Below are positions 57,490 to 64,000 of a stretch of 64,000 nucleotides of DNA, piece by piece. The stretch comes from Mytilus californianus (lineage: Eukaryota; Mollusca; Bivalvia; Mytilida; Mytilidae). Within the stretch, counting starts at the first letter, position 1; every line of letters starts with the position of its first letter. The stretch spans positions 372,001 to 436,000 of the forward strand of contig NW_026262739.1 of the NCBI RefSeq assembly GCF_021869535.1, given 5' to 3'. The notes under the pieces are model-generated. The model was not told the DNA's origin. It was given only the letters and a program-made list of their open reading frames with translations, and did no database searches. Both the position numbers and the translations under genes were made by a program.

Positions 57490-57720
57490 AACAAAATCTA
57501 TAGGTTCCTGACTTAGGACAGGCGCAAAATGCGGTAGGGTTAAACATGTTTAGTGAGATCTCAACATTCCCCCTTTCACCTACAGCCAATGTAGAATAAA
57601 TAAACACACCATGATACGTACAATTAAAAACCAGTCCAATATTAGAAAATGTTAAGTAATAAAGTAAACATACAATGATAGACATGCATTAACAAAGGAC
57701 TACTAGCAATTAAACTGAAT
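57490..57720 (-). repeat. Dispersed repeat H-like, inverted copy
   Basis: GGTTAAACATGTTTAGTGAG and CAGCCAATGTAGAATAAATA match a common mussel repeat as I recall. Its first part (CTTAGGACAGGCGC) is the reverse of the CTGTCCCAAG part of the copy at 50.5 kb. Confidence 0.5.
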
Positions 57721-57960
57721 GCCAGCTATGGACTTGAAATGAACCGATATAAAAAAGTATGTCCAAACCAATAGATTTTCCAACAATATTCCTCCCAATA
57801 CGGTTTTAGAATAGTATCATCATTCTTAACTAAAAGCTTAAACATAACAAAGTGTCACATTTATAAAGCTGGTTTTATAATAAAGTTCTTCATTTACAAC
57901 CGAAATACGCTGAATTCAAATTGTCGTCACCAGACCAGGTAAGCAAAAATATTTTTGTTG
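57721..57960. other. No gene recognised
   Basis: AT-rich, up to the target duplication of the next element. Confidence 0.4.
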
Positions 57961-57967
57961 TTGTAAG

Positions 57968-59270
57968 CATGGAAGTAATATTTAAAAGGAATAACAACGT
58001 CGTCACATCAAAGGTTTCATCTGCGTTACCGCCCATCTTTCGATAACTCGTTAATTTGTTTAATATCTGGCATGGAAGTTGATTCTCCGCATGTGATCGA
58101 ACAAATTACTGACACTTTTCGGTCATTTTCGTGTTCACGGAAAATTACGAACAGACAAGTTTTTGTAGTATATACGTGCGAAGTAACCCGAATAGTCCAT
58201 TCGTTACATTCCGTTGATGTACGCTGCCGAATAGAGTCATTCGTTCAATTTTTATTTTAGTAAAATTTTCCTATTTCTGTTTAGTTCGATCTTAATAGTT
58301 AAAACCGACAGCTATCACATCTGAAATTGGAAAACAAGGCTGGGTCATTTTCAATTTTAATATTTACAGACAGTTAAAAAGACATTTCCGAAAGTGAAGA
58401 AGATGATTGTACAAAAAATACGTTTGGACCCCCTTTTATTAAATACGAATAATCCAAGTCTTTCGTGTATTAGTCAATTAAAGTATTCACAATTCTAAAC
58501 GGTTCTATCCTTTAATTTATAGTTCTTGATACATAAACTAATTCGTGTAAAAATTAATTTGCAGTAAGACAGATAGCGTCAAGCTCATTTTATCTGTTTG
58601 GTTTTAATTTTTGCTGTAGCTTGTTAAATTAATACAAGTATTCCACAATAAACACTTTATAAAAAAAATATATGTTTACGAACTTATTATCCCCATTTTA
58701 GTTGTCCAGTTTCAATAATCAATGACATTTATGACATATACATAAATTTAGAATACTTGAAGGTAAATATCCTTTTACAAATCTCGATAAACTTTGCATA
58801 TTTCAACAGTAAAATAATATATGTCTAGATTTGTCTTCATTATTTTGTTAAACATCATGTGAAACCTGATCGAATCATCGGTATTTAACTGTTTTACTCG
58901 GAATCCGCTTTTAACCGGAAAATACTTTTAGAACAGTTTAAAACAAACGGTAAAAAACAGAAATATGCTAAATTAAATATTATTTTCATATATTAATATA
59001 TTAATATTAATATGATACAGCGCCACCTTTTTATTAATAAACCTCGGATTTCACACAGGTGATTTATAATTACCGGACTCGATAAAATCACGTGGCTGAT
59101 ACGAAATTACAGATGCCATTTTACAACCGCGGTATCACAGATAGTAACCAAAGGGGTCTTGCCGCCGAGACTATAATTGGATAAAATCATATGACTTAAG
59201 TACAGACCTCTGCAGGCCGTTTATACATGCTAACTAGTCGTTGTTATTCCTTTTAAATATTACTTCCATG
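57968..59270. mobile_element. Non-autonomous DNA transposon, 1.3 kb, 32 bp perfect TIRs
   Basis: The left end 57968-57999 (starts CATGGAAGTAAT) and the right end 59239-59270 are perfect inverted copies of 32 bases. They are flanked by direct TTGTAAG at 57961-57967 and 59271-59277, a 7-base target duplication. The 1,303-base element has no coding capacity; the 62-codon frame at 58072-58260 has no motif. The superfamily is uncertain: 7-8 base duplications occur with hAT and P-type elements, but the terminal CATGG is not a signature I can place. Confidence 0.85.
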
Positions 59271-59389
59271 TTGTAAGTAATGAAAGTTATATATTTATAG
59301 AAATATATATAGAACTGTGAACTAACGAGGTTAAATAATAAAAGATGTATTTTGTTAAGATGCAAGGAATTGCTCATTTTCAATGTTAA

Positions 59390-59830
59390 AGTCAGGTCAG
59401 TTTAAGTGGAACCACTAATTGTAGGTCAATGATATCTGGTGTGCAGTTGTATTGGTATTGGAACACCTCATTTCCATGGAGATAATTTGGTCCCTCCCCT
59501 GTAGTTATAGTCTATTGACCTCGAAAATTGTTGTTCATAGCTAACATGTGTAAATTTCTGATGAGGTTAGTTTATGGGGAACCATTAATAGTTGGTCAAT
59601 GATATTTGTTTTGCAGTTGTATAATCAGTAGTACATCTCATTTCCATGGAGGTAATTTGGTCCTGCCCCTTCACGTATTGTCTGTTGACTTTGAGGTTTT
59701 CAATAGCTTACATTGTTAAAGTTTCTGATTTATAAGTCAATTTAAAGGGAACGATTAATAGTTGGTCAATGATATTTGGCGTGCAGTTATATAAGCATTG
59801 GAATATCTCATTTTCATGGTTCGGTACATC
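59390..59830 (-). repeat. Degenerate tandem array, ~170 bp units, inverted relative to 3.1-3.7 kb
   Basis: CATTTCCATGGAGATAATTT, CATTTCCATGGAGGTAATTT and CATTTTCATGG recur about 170 bases apart, with GGTCAATGATATTTG and TGCAGTTGTAT between them. The reverse complement matches the array near the window start. Confidence 0.75.
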
Positions 59831-60070
59831 AACACCATGTCTCTTTTTCATTGTTGTTTTCTTCTGGCGGTTGTGTTGCGCCTTGTTGTTTGTTTTCCAG
59901 CTGTCTGGTGACTACCTCCATTATTACATAGGTTTTCACAAAGAGTTCACATTTACTGATTAAGGCATGACAAAAGTTCACACCAATAGACACTCTTACT
60001 ATGACCATACTAGGTGAAGGCTTACACTTAGTATAGACAATAAAGTCACAAAATGTCAGTTGTAGGATGA

Positions 60071-60503
60071 TTGATTGATTGATTGTTGGTTGCTTAACGT
60101 CCAGTGGCAAATATTTCATGCATATTCAGGACGAGAACAAATTAACAATAAATACAATAGGTAGGTTCTGTAATGTAGGCCTTCCGGGAAGAAGGTCGGG
60201 GAAATTTAGACTGCCACTGGAAAATTAGGGTAAATTAGATAGGAACAGCAATTTTGCCTTGCAACAGGTCACCTACGGACCCCTCAAAGAGTTGTTGCAA
60301 GGGTTCTTAACGTGCAGAGAGCGTGGCACTCTCTCTACACGAGGCATCGGATTTAACGTCCCCATTCTGACCGGACGTGGCTGCGTACTTGTACATCCCG
60401 CACAGCCAAACGGACGCCCCACTTTGGCACGGGTTTTACTGCCGGTCGGAGGAAGACCAATGGTGACCATACTTCTATTCCCCAGTCACCCTTGGGGGTC
60501 GTT
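60071..60503 (-). mobile_element. R430 repeat, diverged, 12 bp target duplication
   Basis: Flanked by GTTGTAGGATGA at 60059-60070 and 60504-60515. It carries many private changes in the tail half (for example TGTAGGCCTTCCGGGAAGAA) and is probably an older insertion. Confidence 0.85.
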
Positions 60504-60515
60504 GTTGTAGGATGA

Positions 60516-60788
60516 ACATCGGGAATTGTACATGTGTGAAGTATCTGTGGTTGGTCTTAAGGTGTAGGGACCTGTCCAAACAAGTCTTTATCAGATGATT
60601 TCTCCATGTTTGGACACTTTATCTCAATAGGTCCTTTACCAGAACACTGACAGTTGGTAATGCCGGCTCCCAAGAATAGATGTTGATTGTTAATGATAAA
60701 ACCAGACAAATTAAATTCAAAATCAATGTGGTGTGTGCTTTTCAATTGTTTCTTTTAAAATTGCAACACGATGATGACTGCTGTACCC
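60516..60788. other. No gene recognised
   Basis: A 62-codon minus frame at 60557-60745 has no motif. Confidence 0.35.
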
Positions 60789-60789
60789 A

Positions 60790-61070
60790 TGTTTTGACTA
60801 TTTTATTTATTATGTCGTTTAGTTCACGCATCACTATAAATATAACGGAATTTGATGAGGCTGTCATACAAAGTGAGAGGTTTAGCGCTATAAAACCAGG
60901 TTTAATCCACCATTTTCTACATTTGAAAATGCCTGTACCAAGTCAGGAATATGACAGTTGTTGTCCTTACGTTTTTGATGGGTTTTGTCATTTGAATTTT
61001 GCCATGATTAGGGACTTTCCGATTTGATTTTCCTCTGAGTTCAGTATTTTTGTGATTTTACTTTTTGGTT
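60790..61070 (+). repeat. Dispersed repeat G, long copy
   Basis: Contains AGTTCACGCATCACTATAAA, ACCAGGTTTAATCCACCATT, CTGTACCAAGTCAGGAATAT and AGTATTTTTGTGATTTTAC. Its first part recurs inverted at 63.42-63.6 kb and its last part at 48.8 kb. Confidence 0.75.
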
Positions 61071-61149
61071 GGTGATGTAGGCTTGTCTGCATTTTTCTTC
61101 ATGGTCGATCCCTGCTGTAAATATGGTAACGTATGGTGATTATAGACAT

Positions 61150-61740
61150 CAGTCGGATTTTGTACGGTTGGTTGTTGGCTGGTATTCTTCAAGTCGGTAT
61201 TGTAGCCATGTTGATATTTGTTGACTGTTCAAAAATTGGTTGTTGAAGTTGTGCAAATTTTGACGGTGTTGTTGGTTGACGCTCAACACTAAATGACTGG
61301 TAAAGAGGGCCGTTGACGGTGGTGCTCCTGTTGAACACTTGGTGAAAAGTGAACACGATCAGGTGTAGGTGTATGTAAAAACCTTGGTTGTTGGTTATAA
61401 ATAATAGTTGGTTCAGGCTATATCTTGGTGGAGTATGTTGCACCTCTTGCTGACGGTTGCAATCCTGTCGACATTTACATTCATGCCCAACTAGTTTATG
61501 GTTTCCATCAATTTGCCACAAGGAATTTGGTCGGGCTACTCTGAAGTTCTGCGATGAATAGAATTGCTACATCTCGAAGCAGTTCCTCCCGGATCAACTC
61601 GAACTATTTCATTTCGAATTATGTTTGTCTTGACCTGTATGCCCTTTAACTTTGACATGAGCCTGTATTGATCGGTAACCCAAGTGATTGTTTTAGCTAG
61701 TAATGGTCTTTTGTTGTCATATACCAATCCATTCAACCAC
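61150..61740 (-). pseudogene. Integrase-core-like (DDE) pseudogene fragment
   Basis: The minus-strand frame at 61536-61736 contains ITWVTDQYRLMSKLKGIQVK and EIVRVDPGGTASR, ending in a TAG. In the adjacent frame the sequence continues FRVARPNSLWQIDGNHKLVG (about 61490-61550). 'VRVDPxGxxxR...YxVxxPNSLWHIDGNHKL' matches the entry to the integrase core found in a family of animal transposon-derived proteins as I recall it. The Asp of WQIDGNHK would be the first catalytic acid. After KLVGHE the similarity ends, so the rest of the catalytic domain is missing. Confidence 0.6.
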
Positions 61741-61980
61741 TACTGTTATCACGAGCCAGTCAATACTGAGGGTGTGAGTTTTAGGATTTAAATTGTGCTG
61801 TTTGAATGTTCGGATATAAAGTTAGCTAAAACGCATGTGCTCTTAGTTTCAGATGTGGAAAAAATACTTTAGGTTTCAAATCAAACCTACATTAGAATAC
61901 ATACAAATGGACATGATTTCTGTTCTAGCTTAAGTTTAAAAATCAGTTATTCTTATTTCTCCATTTAATAAGGCCTCCTC
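61741..61980. other. No gene recognised
   Basis: No feature seen. Confidence 0.35.
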
Positions 61981-61984
61981 ATTT

Positions 61985-62175
61985 GAACGCTGTAATGGAG
62001 TGTGGGAAGTTTCTTCCTTCTGGCTCTTCATTTGAACGCTGTTGTGGAGTGGAGGAAGTTTCTTCTTTCTGGCTCTTCCTTTGAACGCTGTTGTGGAGTG
62101 GAGGAAGTTTCTTCTTACTGGCTCTTCATTGAACGCTGTTGTGAAGTGGTGGAAGTTTCTTTTTACCGCCTCCTC
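61985..62175. repeat. Minisatellite, ~49 bp x 4
   Basis: GAACGCTGTTGTGGAGTGGA, then GGAAGTTTCTTCTTTCTGG and CTCTTC, recur at 61985, 62034, 62083 and 62131 (spacings 49, 49, 48). Open frames run through it on both strands as a consequence of the repetition. Confidence 0.9.
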
Positions 62176-62214
62176 CTTTCTGTGGTTACTCTGCAAGAGA
62201 TGAAATGTTCCTCT

Positions 62215-62435
62215 CCGACTCGCATTTTCAAGGCACAGTCGGTGGTGTCGGAATGTAGTTCATTACATCCGTCCCGAGACCCCGCTATTCCGTGTGCACT
62301 CGTCTCCAATCTTAATCGACTAGGATTGTCAGTTTTCCTATCGAAGATCGGTGGTTTTTACCGGCTTCCACCACCAATAAAAACTGGCCGGCACGAAATA
62401 ACCTAAATGCGGTGCTTTAAAGTGGCGTTAAAAAT
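62215..62435 (+). repeat. Dispersed repeat I, long copy
   Basis: Contains CGTGTGCACTCGTCTCCAAT, CGACTAGGATTGTCAGTTTT, AATAAAAACTGGCCGGCACG and AATGCGGTGCT. A shorter copy is at 25.34 kb. Confidence 0.7.
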
Positions 62436-62698
62436 ATGTTAGTGGACAGTCTTCAAAAGACAAACTTTCTTATGTAAATGCAAACTGTACAAAAACCCTT
62501 TCTACATTTTACTGCATTTGATTGAAAATTGAAGTCCAATCAAATAATTCTTATTGTAAAGTCCAATTAAATAATTCTTATTGTAAAGTCCAATACAGAA
62601 ATAAATATTGCTGAGATTTCAATAAATGCATGGCATATTTTCTCGATTTTGAAATATTTCTACCATTTTACTTGTTTGGCCATCCAACAAGGTCACTA
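62436..62698. other. No gene; short direct repeat
   Basis: AATAATTCTTATTGTAAAGT occurs twice within 40 bases near 62539-62590. Nothing else noted. Confidence 0.4.
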
Positions 62699-62699
62699 A

Positions 62700-63410
62700 C
62701 AACTCCTGTAATGTAATGATGTTATTATAATATTATATTTAACATTTCCATTAAAGCGGGAGGTTTGGCATGCCACAAAACTAGGTTCAACCATCCAATT
62801 TTTCTTAAAATGATTGATTGTTGGTTGCTTAACGTCCAGTGGCAAATATTTCATGCATATTCAGGACGAGAACAAGTTCACAATAAATACAGTAGGTAGG
62901 TTCTGTAATAGATCAAGGGATTAAGGTCGGAGAAATTTAGACTGCCACGGGAAATGAGGGTATATTGGATAGGGACAGAAATTTAGCCTTGCAACAGGTC
63001 ACCTACGGACCCCTCAAAGAGTTGTTGCAAGGGTTCTTAACGTGCAAAGAGCGTGGCACTCTCTTTACACGAGGCATCGGATTTAACGTCCCCATTCTGA
63101 CCGGACGTGGCTGCAAATTTGTACATCCCGCACAGCCGAACGGACGCCCCACTTTAGCACGGGTTTTACTGCCGGTCGGAGGAAGACCAATGGTGACCAT
63201 ACTTCTATTCCCCAGTCACCCTTGGGGGGATTCTTCTTAAAATGTCCTGGACCAAGTCAGGAAAATTGCCATTGTTAAATTGTAGTTCGTTTCTGTGTGT
63301 GTTGCATTTTAATGTTGTGTTTCTGTTGTGTCGTAGTTCTCTTAAATTTGATGCGTTTCCCTCAGTTTAAGTTTGTAACCCGGATTTGTTTTTTTTCTAA
63401 ATCGCAGAGC
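62700..63410 (-). repeat. Dispersed repeat C, copy 3 (split by R430)
   Basis: Reads AAAGCGGGAGGTTTGGCATG before the R430, and CCTGGACCAAGTCAGGAAAA then GTTTGTAACCCGGATTTG after it. This is the reverse complement of the copies at 26.6 and 31.7 kb. Confidence 0.75.
62813..63233 (-). mobile_element. R430 repeat inside repeat C, 11 bp target duplication
   Basis: Flanked by TTCTTAAAATG at 62802-62812 and 63234-63244. Subtype B, nearly identical to the 7.9 kb copy. Confidence 0.9.
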
Positions 63411-63416
63411 AAAATC

Positions 63417-63605
63417 AAATGAAAACGAATGGACAACAAGTGTCATGTTCCCGACTTGGTACAGGCATTTTCAAATGTAGAAAATGTTGGATTAAACCTG
63501 GTTTTATAGCGCTAAACTTCTCACTTTGTACGACAGTCTCGTCAAATTCCGTTATATTTACAATGATGCGTGAACTAATTAGACTTAATAAATAAAATAG
63601 TCAAA
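63417..63605 (-). repeat. Dispersed repeat G, inverted partial copy
   Basis: Contains GGACAACAAGTGTCATGTTC, CCGACTTGGTACAGGCATTT and TTCCGTTATATTTACAATGA, the reverse of 60.8-60.98 kb. Confidence 0.7.
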
Positions 63606-63955
63606 TTTTGATACATTTTACAGTTAACTTTTTGAAAATTGTATTACTAGTATATGTTACTTTAAATCGACCATATTTCATAAATAATTGTATAAACTGT
63701 TACATCAAATCTACAGCTGTTTTATTAACATGTTTAGTACATTTAACTGTAAATTTGACATTTTTTTGGATAATTGTGATAGATATTTCATCATATCGAT
63801 CTTTTTTTCAAATGACTTTATTCAATGTAAACTTGAATGGGCTACTTTCTTTATTGAAAATTGCATTACATTTTACAAGAATCAACTTCTTTTTAAGATA
63901 TTGTATTAGATATTACCTTAAATCGACCATATTTTATAGATAACATGTAACATAT
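63606..63955. repeat. Diverged copy of the 37-41 kb satellite
   Basis: TACTTTAAATCGACCATATT, TACATTTTACAAGAATCAAC and TTAGATATTACCTTAAATCG resemble the subunits of the large array. The copy is more diverged and stops before the window end. Confidence 0.65.
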
Positions 63956-64000
63956 AAGTTGTCAAGACTTCCTGGTCCAAATGAAGAAAAATACATGTCT

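Noticed and set aside
61936-62406. Long frames on both strands at the 49 bp minisatellite
   Set aside because: Tandem repetition keeps frames open by chance; both strands are open and composition is repetitive.

Overview
This is a eukaryotic, AT-rich, repeat-dominated stretch. Several repeat families here are ones I recall from bivalve genomes, especially marine mussels (Mytilus); that identification rests on memory of repeat families, not a search. No intact, ordinary host gene is visible. What can be read is a layered deposit of transposable elements, their broken coding regions, exon-like pieces with usable splice sites, tandem arrays and satellite DNA.

Layout. 0-13 kb: repeats, a hairpin element, a reverse-transcriptase remnant, a transposase remnant at 6.5-6.9 kb, three copies of a ~420 bp retroposon-like repeat (called R430 here) and a pogo-like end at 12.4 kb. 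13.06-20.96 kb: a 7.9 kb array L-S-L-S-L, where L is a 469 bp repeat with inverted ends and S is a 3,244 bp segment with a broken transposase gene. The array is bounded by TTAA on both sides and is the most distinctive structure. 21-32 kb: fragments of a P2X7-type intracellular domain, a DEDDh exonuclease, a DUF7869-type protein and a non-LTR reverse transcriptase, mixed with repeats. 32-41 kb: nested repeats, a ~120 bp degenerate tandem array, then a 4.1 kb satellite with ~43 bp subunits and a ~1.09 kb higher-order period. 42-48 kb: protein-like ORFs, an R430-mediated segmental duplication and a Myb/SANT fragment. 49.7-53.1 kb: exon-like pieces, including a minus-strand broken gene with SWIM, OTU-like and Ulp1-like segments. 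55.4-57.4 kb: Polinton/Maverick-type protease and packaging-ATPase remnants followed by a 255 bp tandem array. 57.96-59.28 kb: a 1.3 kb element with 32 bp inverted ends and a 7 bp target duplication. 59-64 kb: more repeats, an integrase-like remnant, a 49 bp minisatellite and a diverged piece of the 37-41 kb satellite.

The parts do not form one pathway; they record successive insertions. Target-site duplications allow R430 insertions to be ordered: it landed inside older repeats at 31.75, 33.68 and 62.8 kb. Two recombination histories can be read from the sequence itself: unequal crossing-over between terminal L repeats, and duplication of about 1 kb starting inside an R430 copy. Many coding remnants differ from an open frame by single-base shifts or single stops, so some could be assembly indels rather than biological decay.
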